64,000 nt of DNA from Cacajao melanocephalus (taxonomy: Eukaryota > Chordata > Mammalia > Primates > Pitheciidae), in assembly GCA_963573385.1 (NCBI GenBank), contig CAUYLG010059062.1, positions 1-64,000 of the forward strand, given 5' to 3'. The position numbers and the translations under genes were made by a program. Under the pieces are notes generated by a model. That model saw only the letters and a program-made list of their open reading frames with translations, did no database searches and was not told the DNA's origin. The stretch's first letter is position 1; the number at the start of each line of letters is the position of its first letter. Positions 48,875-59,660 of this stretch are shown piece after piece.

Positions 48875-49115
48875 GTAGTTCTCAGTAGGCTGACTTCAGC
48901 CCCCAGGGGACATTCGGCAATGTCTGGAGACACTTTTGGTTGTCACAACCAGGGAGTTGGAGGCTGGAGAGGATTTTTCCTGGCATCCAGTGGGTGGAGG
49001 TCAGGGAAGATCCTCGACATCCTACAACGCACAGGGCAGCCAGCCCCCCACAACAAAGCAATGTCTGCCCCCAATATTAATAACCCTGGTATTGAGAAAC
49101 TCCTAAGGTCTGAGG
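48875..49115 (+). mobile_element. MER20
   Basis: GTAGTTCTCAGTAGGCTGAC to GTATTGAGAAACTCC, with GGCAATGTCTGGAGACACTT. It lies about 0.4 kb from the CpG-rich promoter. Confidence 0.85.
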
Positions 49116-49588
49116 CCATTCAGCTGTCGAGCTCGCCGCTGTATCCTTGGCCACTAGCACTTATTCGGCTCTCACTGAATGAATGGAATGCACAGCACGA
49201 ACCTGTAATCAAGGACCAAGCGAACTGCGGGAGGCAGGGTTGCTCCTGAGAGCAAACAGTGACCTAGTTAACCTGGCGACAGGCGTGAAAGTAAGTCTGG
49301 GTTTCCAACCAAAAATCGGGAAGGAAGGGGGAAAAGAGTGAATCAATTCTTGCGAAAAGTCTCTGCGCACTTACTAGAAAGCACGCCGCCAGAAATCATG
49401 CAGGTCGCCTGCACGCATATTATAATTTAAATAAAGCTGCCCCTCAGCACAAACAACCCGGAAGGTCTCGGGAACTCCTCCAGTCCCACCCCTGAGCTCG
49501 GTCCTCCCACGGAGCTCCCCTCCTCCCGCCTACTCGCCCCAGGCGCATGCGCACTCCCTGTCCCCAACCCACCCCAGCCCGGCCTCCT

Positions 49589-49600
49589 CCAATGACGTCA
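49589..49600 (+). promoter_or_regulatory. CCAAT box overlapping a perfect CRE
   Basis: CCAATGACGTCA: CCAAT at 49589-49593 and palindromic TGACGTCA at 49593-49600 share one base. Perfect CREs bind CREB/ATF/CREM; overlap with CCAAT places NF-Y adjacent. Confidence 0.8.
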
Positions 49601-49629
49601 CCATAGAGGGCGGAAGGGAAGCGAAAGTC

Positions 49630-49643
49630 GTTACCATGGTGAC
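49630..49643 (+). promoter_or_regulatory. X-box-like RFX site
   Basis: GTTACCATGGTGAC is one or two bases from the symmetrical RFX consensus GTTNCCATGGNAAC. X-boxes mark promoters of ciliary and other RFX target genes. The same bases contain ACCATGG, a strong start-codon context. Confidence 0.65.
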
Positions 49644-49938
49644 CGCGACACAATCAGAAACGTCTACTAGTGATGGTCAAGCCCCCTACAACCGGTCCCA
49701 AAGCCGCAAACGAGTCAGTCATCGTGGTAGGACCTGGAGAGCGGGGCCGGGGAGAGCGGGGCGCCTGGATCAGGGACTTCTCGCATTCACATTGGCTGCT
49801 AGGAGGCCTCGGCGATCACTTCCGGATCCGGGGCGGGGGTCGCAGCTCCCAGCCTTTGCTCCGTCGGCTGAACCTGAACCCCCAGAAGCCTCTGCGGCCG
49901 CCTTCCGTCTCCTCCCTTCCTGCTTTCCCCACAAATAA
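49636..49938 (+). other. Candidate first coding exon, unproven
   Basis: ATG at 49636 in an ideal ACCATGG context opens 100 codons beginning MVTATQSETSTSDGQ. I do not recognise the protein. No strong donor was identified inside the early part, and the later residues are Arg/Pro/Gly rich as expected of CpG-rich noncoding DNA. Kept only as a candidate. Confidence 0.2.
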
Positions 49939-50058
49939 CAGCGGGTGAAAGGATCTAACAAGCGTTTCCAACCCGCCAAATCATCACTGGTGTAGATATT
50001 TGTATTCCAAGCTTCTTTTTACTAAAATGTGCTCTTCCTGTTGCTCTGCACCTTTAAG

Positions 50059-50077
50059 ACTACAATACCCAGAAGTC
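50059..50077 (+). promoter_or_regulatory. ZNF143-type site
   Basis: ACTACAATACCCAGAAGTC closely matches the ZNF143 (SBS) core ACTACAATTCCCAGAA. The motif is common just upstream of housekeeping start sites. A CCGGAA ETS core (50131), a GGCGGGGCC GC box (about 50151) and an inverted CCAAT (ATTGG, 50179-50183) follow within 130 bases. Confidence 0.75.
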
Positions 50078-50445
50078 TCTGGAAGTCGCCGAGCCGTCCA
50101 GTTTAAGGTAGTTTTGCCGCCAACGAGACACCGGAACTCTGGGGAATAAGGCGGGGCCAGGCAAAAAGCAGGATTCCGATTGGTGGAGATGCCACACGGC
50201 CTTCTCTGAAGGACAGAGTTGCACACGCGCGTTGCGGCGGCTCGGCCCTCAATCTGCGTCTGTGAAGTCCACGGGGTACTGGTGTTTCCGTCACCCGGGC
50301 GGTGCCGCATGTCGCCTGCGGAGAGGTTGGGGCTGCTCGCGCGAGGCGCTCTGGATCTCATTTCTGAGACCGAAAATACTGGCTCCAAAGTGGTGGCCCG
50401 GGACAAGAGGGCAAATCCCAGTTTCCACCGTTTCTGAATCGGCCA

Positions 50446-50459
50446 GTCTCCATAGTAAC
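50446..50459 (+). promoter_or_regulatory. Second X-box-like RFX site
   Basis: GTCTCCATAGTAAC fits the RFX half-site pattern with a three-base mismatch in the left half. About 0.8 kb from the first X-box. Confidence 0.5.
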
Positions 50460-50590
50460 GGCCCCTCCCAGTTCCCCTGTGACTTCACAGCCGCCCATGG
50501 GAGGGGAGAAAGCCGAGTTGAAGGGGCTGTGGGTTCTGAGTCAAGCTCTGTCTTTGAAGCCACCTACCCAGTACCACTCGTTCCGGAGAG

Positions 50591-50597
50591 GGTGAGC
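50591..50597 (+). promoter_or_regulatory. Possible 5' splice donor of a plus-strand first exon
   Basis: GGAGAGG|GTGAGCC is a good donor located downstream of the ZNF143/ETS/CCAAT cluster, as expected for a noncoding or UTR first exon starting near 50200. No acceptor partner was recognised before the window end. Confidence 0.35.
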
Positions 50598-50599
50598 CG

Positions 50600-51760
50600 G
50601 TGACTTTTCACCCTCTCTGGGCCTCGGTTTCCCTTTTTGTGAAATAGTGTCTGGAGCCCTTCCTTTGCTCACTTACTATTAGGGCCTCAGGCGAGAGAGA
50701 GAGAGAGAGACACACACTCTGTGCCTCAGTTTCCCCATAGTAAAGTGAGGATGATGTTAGAATTTGATGTTAAAATGTAGGGGTTGGTGTGAGAATTAAG
50801 GGAACCTCAGAGCAATAGCCGGCACACAGTGACCACTCAAGTGTCAGCAGCTTTGATGATCACCATTCTTACCTTTTCTCTGGAGATTTGGACAAGTTAC
50901 CGCCCTCACTTCCTCCAGAGTCTTAGTGTGTTGATCTGCAAGTTGTATGTATCTGATTTTATGATCAATAAGCTTTCTTCTGAGCACACAAGACCAGTGG
51001 TTTTGTTCTCTCTGAGAAATGCTGCAAGGGCTTGGTATTAAAACACTGGAATTCCAGAAACCTGTCCCTGTCACATGACTCCGTCAGTTATCTTTCTTTA
51101 CCGAGCCCTGAGATTCCTTAAGTGAAAATTGACGGGGATGAACTTCTAGTCCAGGCACTGCCACTTTGCTTTGGGACCTGGGGCAAGCTCTGTGGCCCAG
51201 CATGGCAGCATCTGTAACGTAACCAAGGGGTGCACAATTGAACTTTGAGGTTGATTTCGGTGCTAAAATCCCAGTCGGTAGTTCTAGCGTCTTCACAGAC
51301 CTTTCTTCATGCTCCACATCCCAATCAACACTTAGTGATTACAGAGTTGTAATTTTTGTCATTGTAGTGAGAATTATTTTATGTTTTTTTAAATTTGAAT
51401 TTTTGACTATCAATTAGGCTTAGCATCTTTTTTCTTCATTAATGACTAGTCAAGTGCATTAGTGAGGAGGGGTCAAAGAATAGAACAAGGAATTTGGTCT
51501 GTGACTGACTGTGGACAATCAGTTGGTAAAACTCACTACCTTTGAGCCAGCCAGAATCCTTTTATTATTCACTGGATATTCAGGTTTTGCCTGTGTAAAT
51601 GTCCTATCTTTCATTTCCATTTTTTTCAGATAGTTCAATCTATTAATTTTCAGGTATGCTTTCTTCAATTAGGTTACAAATTCTCTACCACTAATGATCA
51701 TTACAGTCCTTCTCAGTCTGTTTATTGTTTGGTCTGTTTCTGGTTTTTCGGGCTGCTTCT
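50600..51760. other. Downstream of CpG region, MIR and undefined DNA
   Basis: MIR-like text at 50610-50860 (GCCTCAGTTTCCCCATAGTA), with a GAGA microsatellite at about 50693-50712. 50870-51760 shows no gene; it is increasingly AT-rich. Confidence 0.5.
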
Positions 51761-51761
51761 T

Positions 51762-52040
51762 TATTTATTTATTTATTGAGACCAAGTCACAGCTCTGTCT
51801 TCCAGGCTGGAATGCAGTGCTGTGATCTCTGCTCCCTGTAGCCTTGACCTCCCATTTCAGCCTCCTGAATAGCTGGGACTACAGGCACATGCCACCACCT
51901 GCAGCTAATTTCTGTATATTTTGTAGAGATGGGGTTTTGCCACATTGCCCAGGCTGGTCTCAAACTCCTGGGCTCAAGCGATCTAGCCACTTTGGCCTCC
52001 AAAGTGCTGGGATTACAGGCGTGAGCCACCACGCCTGGCC
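51762..52040 (-). mobile_element. Alu (antisense)
   Basis: TTTATTTATTTATTTATTGA head to CCACCACGCCTGGCC. The copy lies just beyond the C-terminal end of the V2R pseudogene exon. Confidence 0.95.
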
Positions 52041-52049
52041 TAGGCTTCT

Positions 52050-52920
52050 TATTTAAATAATGAAGAGTGTTCATCCTTTCTGGATGAAGGAAGATCACAT
52101 AGCATTTGGGAGCAAAGATGCAGCCAGGTAACCCAGTGCTGGAGCCCACAATGGAGAAGATCTCATGGCCACGGTGGCCTTGCCCTGGGTGCTGTGGTAA
52201 TGTGGGAGGAAGGCCTCCCAGACACTGCAGGACACCAGCATGCTGAAGGTGAGGAACTTGGCTTCGTGGAAGGTATCAGCCAAGTTCCTTGCCAGAAAGG
52301 CTACAGCAAGGGTCCCCAAAACTAAGAAGCCCAAATAGCCCAATATAGAATAGAAGGCAGTGACAGAGCCCTCATTACACTGGATGATGATGTAGCCAGG
52401 CATGGACTGAGGGTCCTTGTCTATGAAGGGAGGATATGCCCGCAGCCAGATGCCACAGAGGGTCACTTGGATAAAGGAGCAAAGGAAGACAACAGAAAGA
52501 ATTTCTGGGGACTCATCCACTTTCAGATCCTGGTTGCTGGCCTTTTAGCCTGGAAGGCTATGACCACAGTGATGGTTTTCACCAAAACAGAAGTCACAGC
52601 CACTGTGAGCATAAACTACAAAGGTGGTCTGTCAGAGGAGGCAGGTGGCAGGGGTGGGGCGGCCGATGAAGAGCGAGGAAGAGAAAAAGCAGAACATGAG
52701 GGAGATGAGGAGGGTGTAGCTCAGGAGGAGAGTTTCAGTGCCACACAAACACCACAAGGATCAGAATAGAGAGGGCAGAGTAGGACAAGGCTGTGCATGC
52801 CAGAGCCAGGCCCAAAGGTTCATCATAGGCCAGGAAGGTCTCCTATTTGGGAAGGCAGTGTTCCTTTTTCTTGTCTGGATAATGATTTTCAGGACAGAGC
52901 CTGCATTGTTTTATATCTGA
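52050..52920 (-). pseudogene. Vomeronasal type-2 receptor (class C GPCR) pseudogene, 7TM exon
   Basis: Reading the minus strand from about 52920 downwards gives the end of the Cys-rich linker (HCLPK, then ETFLAYDEPLGLALACTAL), TM1, a stop right after FVWH, degraded TM2-TM3 with frame changes, then a long open piece (52520-52095) spanning TM4-TM7. That piece contains IIIQCNEGSVTAFYSILGYL, FLARNLADTFHEAKF and a final IFAPKCYVIFLHPER, the class C signature at TM7. The extracellular Venus-flytrap exons are not visible in the window. Human V2R genes are all pseudogenes, so loss is expected. CaSR, TAS1R and GPRC6A are less good fits because the wording FLARNLxDxFxEAKFLTFSML is V2R-like. Confidence 0.85.
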
Positions 52921-53042
52921 AATAAACAAAAAGGGCGTCACTATCTCCAAAACGGAGCACTGCACATTTGGGGTAAGATTCCATTGCCCAGAGTTCTCAC
53001 TGCCACAGCTCCATTTAGATAGATCGTTTGGTTGGTGTATGT

Positions 53043-53049
53043 GTGAGAG

Positions 53050-53081
<32 letters not shown>

Positions 53082-53106
53082 CATGCGCAAGTGCGCATGT
53101 GTGTGT
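53043..53106 (+). repeat. (GT)n microsatellite
   Basis: GAGAGAGAGTG leads into about 17 GT units, then GCATGCGCAAGTGCGCATGT. Alternating purine-pyrimidine is a potential Z-DNA former. Confidence 0.92.
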
Positions 53107-53149
53107 TCTGCATGTGTTTTAAAGAAAAACATTAACACTTCACCAGCTT

Positions 53150-55755
53150 TTTTTTCCGACCATTTTAATCAGTTTTATTGATTCATGCTTCCAGTTCTTA
53201 TTCAGTTAAAAACAAGGCACATTAAATACATCCTCTTATGGTTCTGTAAATGCATGTAGCTCATTCTGAACATCAAAAGTAATAAATAATGGCCATAAAA
53301 CACCAAGACAGTTATAAAAATGGCAGCCCAGCCTCACACATAGTATTTAACAGTCCAGTCTAGAACAATAACCCAACACAATACAGAAAAGCACCACATA
53401 TGCACACCTGCAGTGTGTATATTCACCTAGTGCTGAGCTTACACTTGCTATTCTTTAAAAACAGTAGGGCTTTTTCACTCCTTAAAAAAGGTTGACATGA
53501 AGCAAACATTGCAAGTTATAGCATCATTAACTTCAGTATTACATTCATATGCCGAAAATCTTTGCAGATGCATAAGAAAGAAAAATAAAATCAATGATAA
53601 CTCTTACAGTATATTTAGCAAAAGTGAGAATGAGTTTTTTGTTGTACGAAAGAGGAAGCTACATATTTTGAAACAGACAAAGCAAAGCCAGAAACTGAAG
53701 CACAAGAGGGAACATGCGTTGAATAGCAGAAATCCTAAAGTTACACTCAGTATACATTCATTGAAAGCAAGAATATTGCAAATAGCATGATGGATATGAG
53801 GCAGACAACCTTGGCTTAACAAATAATCCAGCATTATCATTAATGTTATGACTGTGGTGAGAGCTATTTAAAGGAGTATCCAACTCTCCAGCACAGATGG
53901 AGGTTCCTTCACCTGAATCCCCTTAAAGGCTCTTGAAATAAATCACTTGATAATAAAAGACAATCCCTGCATACCCACCCCGACCCCAACAGAGTCAACT
54001 AATGTCAAGTTTATATGCAAAGGGAAACCTTTTCTTTTGTGTTTGGAATGAATTTCGAAGAAGCTCATTCTATTTCTTGTCCCCCTTTCTTAAATCAGGT
54101 AAGGAGCTATATAGGTTTAAGAACTTATACAAAAAGAAAAAAAAAAAGAAAAGAAAAAATTGCTTAGAGCCATTACTGGAGATAGTGAAGAAAAGAGAAA
54201 AGAAAGAAAGAACTTATACAAAATGCTGGGGTTCTTTATAACGGCTTGAAATCAGTTTATTCCCAAATGAGTCTCTGAGATTGGTGAAGGACTGTATATT
54301 TTAGAATTCAGCAGATGTTAAGTAAGAGCAGATATGCTCAAAAGAAGAAAAGTGTGCTTTTCTTTGTCCTTGAACTTCATTCATAGCAAAGCATGCACAA
54401 AGAAGGCCTGTTTAACAAACACAGATCTGGCTGGGCGTGGTGGCTCACGCCTGTAATCCAAGCACTTTGGAGGCCAAGGTGGGCGGATCACCTGAGGTCG
54501 GGAGTTCAAGACCAGCCTGACCAACATCGTGAAACCCCGTCTTTTTAAAAAAATAAAAAATAAAAAAATATATATTAAAAAAACACACACAGATCTGCCT
54601 AGGTCAGTCACATTCTAAGCTTGGTCCCTGCTATAACTGTGGTCCACTGGAATTGGAACTCTTTTGTCTAAGTTCTGCAGTTTTCATTAGTATAGCAAGC
54701 TGGCTTCCAGACACCCTTCCTTTTTAAACAGCACTCAGCTGCAAAAATTCATTGAGTTCAACCTGTCTATTTTTATTCAAATCGACTTCATTTAGAATTT
54801 CATGGAGTGTATTTTCATCCATCTGGGCACTGATACTCTCTAATACTCATGGAACATAAATAATGGTAATAAAGCCTTTCTGGTCTGCATCAAACTTAGA
54901 AAATCTCTTATACCCAACGTCTGAAGGCAATAGGCTAATTTCAGAGCGATTTGTTGACTGTTACTGATCGAGATTTGTAGTCCATTTCATAATATAGGAA
55001 CTTCCTGGCTGTTTCAAGTTGTTCCTCTTTCTTATAATTGTCTCAGTTCAGTTCTCTGTCCATCATTCAACAATCCTGTGTAGAGTTTCCTCTGCTGTCT
55101 GGACATTTAGAAAGGCCAGGCAAGTATGACCTGAAATCACATCCACAGTGGTGCAGGCATACTCCTTAATCCCATGTTTCACCTCTGCTTCAATATATGG
55201 AAATTCTGACACAAGACGTACTCCAACAATAGACCACCTTTGGCCATTCACACTTGCCATTTTGGCCACCTCAAAAGCCTTATCACCATAGGTGGCAGCA
55301 AGATGCTGTGCCACCTCGCTTTCAATTCCATAATCCTGGATAAGCCTAATGTAGAATGTGGGGCTCTAATCTTTATCCCCCTGAAGGAAAAGCTGTTCTA
55401 CTTGGTCCTGCTTTCAAATTGTGAGTGTTCCTAGTAGCATTTCTGGTATCTTCCGCAATAGACCGGTATGTTATCCACTTTCCACCTACTATAGTAATAA
55501 GGCCACTCTCACTGATATCGACAACATGATTTCAGGAGCTAGACTGAGTATCTGCAGATTTGGGATTTGTAACAAGGGGATGGATACCATTCCATTCTGC
55601 CAGGACGTCCCTTCTCACTTCAACATCTCAGCTCAGATAATTATGCGCTTCATTCAAAATGAAGTCAATATCTTCTTCTGAAGGAACTGGATGGTGTGTA
55701 ATAAGCAATCTCAGCACCTTTTATGGAATAGGGAGTTCATCATTGCTTTTCTGTT
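53150..55755 (-). pseudogene. GPD2P: GPD2 (mitochondrial glycerol-3-phosphate dehydrogenase) processed pseudogene, 5'-truncated
   Basis: On the minus strand, 55755 to about 54620 reads as an intronless C-terminal part of GPD2. It includes ISESGLITIVGGKWTTYRS, DKAFEVAKMASVNGQRW, RLVSEFPYIEAEVKHGIKEY and then the EF-hand region, with frameshifts and stops (for example near 54850 and 54700). The former 3' UTR continues to 53150, where AATAAA (minus) is followed about 20 bases later by an A run, the retrocopy tail. GPD2 is a multi-exon FAD enzyme of the inner mitochondrial membrane; lack of introns plus a tail shows retroposition. An Alu monomer (54429) is inserted in the UTR part. The 5' end abuts an L1. 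Confidence 0.88.
54429..54586 (+). mobile_element. Alu left-arm monomer with target-site duplication
   Basis: GGCTGGGCGTGGTGGCTCAC to CCCCGTCTTTTT plus a long A-rich tail. ACACAGATCT flanks it at 54419-54428 and 54587-54596. It shares CCAAGC, TTTGGAGGCC and the ending TCTTT with the monomer at 17687-17820. Confidence 0.92.
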
Positions 55756-58700
55756 GTTGACTTGCTAAGGTCAGATGGCTGTAGGTGTGTGGCTTAATTC
55801 TGGGTTCTGTTTTTCTAGTTCTGTGAAAAAAGATGTTAGTAGCTTGATAGGCTTAGTGTTGAATATGTAGATTGCATATTGATTCTTCCAATTCATGAGC
55901 ATGGAATACTTTTCCATTAATTTTTGTCATCTATGTTTATTTTTTTCAGCAGTGTTTTTTAGTTCCCCTGGTAGAGATGTAGTTCACCTTCTTGGTTATA
56001 TGTATTATAGGATTTTGTTTTTGTTTTTTGCAGCTATTGTAAATGGAATTGCATTCTTGATTTGGCTCTCAGCTATAAATTTATTGGTGTATGGAAATCC
56101 TATTGAATTTTGTACATTGATTTTGTATCCTAAAAGCTTAGTTATGGAAATCCTACTGAATTTTATACCTTGATTTTGTATCCTGAAAGCTTACTGGAGT
56201 CATTTATCAGTTCCAGGAGCTTTTTGGTAGTCTTTAGGATTTTCTAGGTATGGAATTATAGCATCAGTAAAGATAAATTATTTGACTTCTTTTCTTATCT
56301 GTATGCCTTTATTATCTCTCTTGCCTGATTACTCTGGCAAGGTCTTCCAGTACTTTGTTGAATAGGAGTGGTGAGAGTGGGCATCCCTCTCTTGTTCCAG
56401 TTCTCAAGGGGATTGCTTCTAGTTTTTGCCCATTCAGTGTGACGTTGGCTGTGGTTTTGGCAAAGATGGCTCTTACTAGTTTGAGGTATGTTCCTTTGAT
56501 GACTAGTTTATAGAAAGTTTTTTTTTTTAATCATAGAGAGATGTTAGATTTTATCAAAAGATTTTTCTGCACTATTGAGATGATCATATGGCTTTTGCTT
56601 TAAATTCTGTCGATGATGTGAATCACATTTACTGATTTGCATATGTTAAACCAACTTTGTATCCCAGGAATGCAGCCAACTTGGTTATGGTTCATTAAGT
56701 TTCTGATGTGCTACTGGATTCAGTTTGCTCGTATTTCCTTGAGGATTTTTGCACCTATGCTCATAAGGAATATTGACCTATAGTTTTCTTTTCTCATTGT
56801 GTCTTTAACAGGTTTTGGTATCAGGGTGATTCTAGCTTCATAGGGTGAGTTAGGGAGGAATCCCTCCTCTTTGATCTTTTGAAGAGTTTTAGGAGAAAAC
56901 TAAAGTAAAGCTGGTCCTATTGGTACCAGCTCTCCCTTGTACATTTAGTAGAATTCAGCTGTGAATCCACCTGGTCTGGGGCTTATTTTGGTTAGGGTTT
57001 TTTTTTTTTTTTTTTAGTGACACAATTTTGGAAGTTGATATATGTATTTTCACAGTTTCAACTGCTTCTTGATTCAACCATTGGAGGTTGTGTTCCAGGA
57101 ATTTCTCCATTTCCTTTAGATTTTCTAGTTTTTGTTCATAGAGGTGTTCAAAATAGTGTCCAAGGATCTTTTAAATTTCTTCGGGGTTGGTTACAATGTC
57201 ACCTTTGCCATTTCTGATTGTAGTTATTTGGATCTTCTCTCTTTTTACATTTCTTAATCTAGCCAGTGTTCTATGAATCTTATTCATGCTTTCAAAGACC
57301 AACTTTTGGTTTCATTGATTCCTCGTAGGGATTTCTGGGTCTCAGTTTGGTTCAGTTTTGCTCTGATATTTGTTCTTTTCTCCTACTAGCTGTGGGGTTA
57401 GTAATCTTCTTGTTTCTCCCCCACCCCCAAGTTTAATGTTAGATCATTAATTTGAGATCTGTCTAACTTTTGGGAGTAGGAATTTAGCACTATAAATTTT
57501 CCTCTTAACACTGATTTTGTCACATGCCAGAGACTTTGGTATGCTGTCTCTGTTTTCATTTATTTCAAAGATTTTTTTTTTTTGAGACTGAGTCTCTGTC
57601 GTCCAGGCTGGAGTGCAATGGCGCGATCTCGGCTCACTGCAACCTCTGTACAATGTTGCGATCTCGGCTCACTGCAACTGCCTTCTTGGTTCAAGCAATT
57701 CTCCTGCTTCAGCTTCCTGAGTAGCTGGGATTACAGGCATCCGCCATCATGCCCAGCTAATTTTTATATTTTTTTAGAGAAGGGGTTTCGCCAGTTGGCC
57801 AGGCTGGTCTTGAACTCCTGACCTCAGGTGATCCACCCATCTCGGGCTCCCAAATTGCTGGGATTACAGTTGTAAGCCACTGCGCTCAGCCTTACAGTAT
57901 TTCAACGAATTTTTTAAATTTCTGCGTTAATTTCATTGTTTACCTAAAAGTCATTCAGGAACAAGTTATCTAATTTCCATGTTATTGTGTGGTTTTGAGA
58001 GATCTTCTTGGTATTGATTTCTATTTTTATTGTACTATGGTCCAAGCGTATGACTGGCATGATTTATTTTTCTTTCCTTCTTTCTTTCATTGAAACTTTC
58101 TTTAGGCTGAGCATGTTGTACATCTTGGAGTATGTTCCATGTGCAGATGAGAAGAATGTGTACTCTGTAGTAATGGCTGCAGTATTCTGTAAATGTTTAT
58201 TAGGGCCAATTGGTCATGTGTCAAATTTAAGTCCAGGTTTCTTTGTTAGTTTTCTGCTCTGATGATCTAATGCTGTCAGTGGGGTGTTGAAGTCCCCTAC
58301 TAATGTGTGGCTGAGTCTTTTCATAGGTCTAGAATTATAGCTTTATGATGAATCTGGGTGCTTCAATGTGGGGTACATATGTATTTAGATATTAAGTCTT
58401 CTTAGTTAATACTTGAGGCCTTTATCATTATAAAATGCTTTTTTTTTTTTTACTTTTTTACTTTTGTTGGTTTAACATCTGTTTTATCTGATCTAAGAAT
58501 ATCTACCCTGCTCTTTTTTGTTTTCCATTTGCATGATAGATTTTTTTCCCCCAACATTTTGCTTTGAGCCTATGGGTGTTTTTACATGTAAGACAGATCT
58601 CTTGATGACAGCAGACAAATGAGTCTTTCTTTTTTAAATCAAACTCACCATTCCATGCTTTTGAATAAGGCATTTAGACTATTTATGTTCTAGGTTAATA

Positions 58701-59660
58701 GTGATATGTGAGCTTTTCATCCTTTCATGAAGTTGTTACCTGGTTGTTTTGTAGGTTTTACTGTGCGGTTACTTTATAGAATCTGAGGACTGTGTATTTA
58801 AATATATTTTTGTGGTAGCAGGTATTGTTCCTTTGTTTCCATGTTTAGAACTCCCTTATGGATCTCTTGTAAGGCTGGTCTAGTGGTAACAAACTCCTTT
58901 ATTGCTTGCTTGTCTGTAAAAGATTTTATTTCTTCTTTGAACCTAGTTTGGTAAGACATAAAATGTTGGAATTTCTTTTCTTTCAAAATGCTGAAAATAG
59001 GCCCTTAATCCCTTGCAGCTTGCAGGGTTTCTGCTGAGAAGTCTGCTGTTGGCTTGATGGAGTTCCCTTTGTACACAATATAACCTTTTTTTCTGTAGAT
59101 ATTAAGATTTTTTTTTCTTTAATATTGATGTTGAACAGTGTGGTGACTATATGTCTTGGTGATGTTTGTTTTATATAGTATCTCACAGGTGTTCTCTGAA
59201 TTTCTTCTATCTGGATGTCTACCTCTCCAGCAAGACTGGAGATTTTTCTTAAATTTTTCCCTCAAATATATTTTCCAGGTCATTTACTTTTTCTCCTTCT
59301 TTCTCAGAAATGTCATTAATTCAAAGGTTTGGTCACTTTATATAATTTTATCTTTCTCAAGATTTTATTATTTTTAAAAATTCTTTTTTTCTAAGTTTGT
59401 TTAAAAGACAAGACTTCAAGTTCTGAAATTCGTTCTTCTCCTTGCTCCAGCCTATTGATAAAGCTTTTAATTGTATTTGAAATTCCTTGAGCTTTTCAAT
59501 ACCAGAAGTTGTGACTGATTTCTGAGATGTTTATCTCTTCCTTCATTTACTGGATTGTTGTAGAAATATCTTTGTGTTGATTTCGAACCTTGCCTTGGAT
59601 GTTGCTGAGCTTCCTTGCAATGCATGCTTTGAATTTATTGAGAGCTTCTCTAAGTAAACA
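55756..59660 (-). mobile_element. L1 fragment A (antisense), ORF2 region, no 3' end
   Basis: Read on the minus strand it covers L1 ORF2 reverse-transcriptase and upstream parts. For example GGGCATCCCTCTCTTGTTCC near 56380 is the antisense of the GCPLSPLL motif region. Frames are broken. It starts abruptly inside ORF2 at the GPD2 pseudogene border, with no 3' UTR or A-tail. An Alu (57570-57895) is inserted. Confidence 0.85.
57570..57895 (-). mobile_element. Alu (antisense) with internal duplication
   Basis: TTTTTTTTTTTGAGACTGAG to CTGCGCTCAGCC. The block GCGATCTCGGCTCACTGCAA occurs twice (about 57622 and 57658), a local duplication within the left arm. Confidence 0.95.

Larger units (their letters stand above)
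49450..50620. promoter_or_regulatory. CpG-rich promoter region, possibly two start sites
   Basis: CpG frequency rises sharply compared with the rest of the window, and the segment is free of Alus. Promoter-type sites cluster in two groups around 49590-49645 and 50055-50460 (separate entries), so two promoters or one broad or divergent one are possible. The gene or lncRNA served is not identifiable: no spliced continuation was recognised on either strand. Open frames on both strands (49636-49938, 50232-50603, 49984-50406 minus) are expected in GC-rich DNA. Confidence 0.75.

Noticed and set aside
49984..50406. 140-codon minus-strand frame in the CpG region
   Set aside because: No recognisable domain; open frames are frequent in CpG-rich DNA, and promoter motifs lie inside it.
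55063..55314. Small intact gene similar to GPD2
   Set aside because: Only one open piece of an intronless, frameshifted copy with an A-tail; the parental enzyme needs several hundred more residues, including the FAD-binding part.
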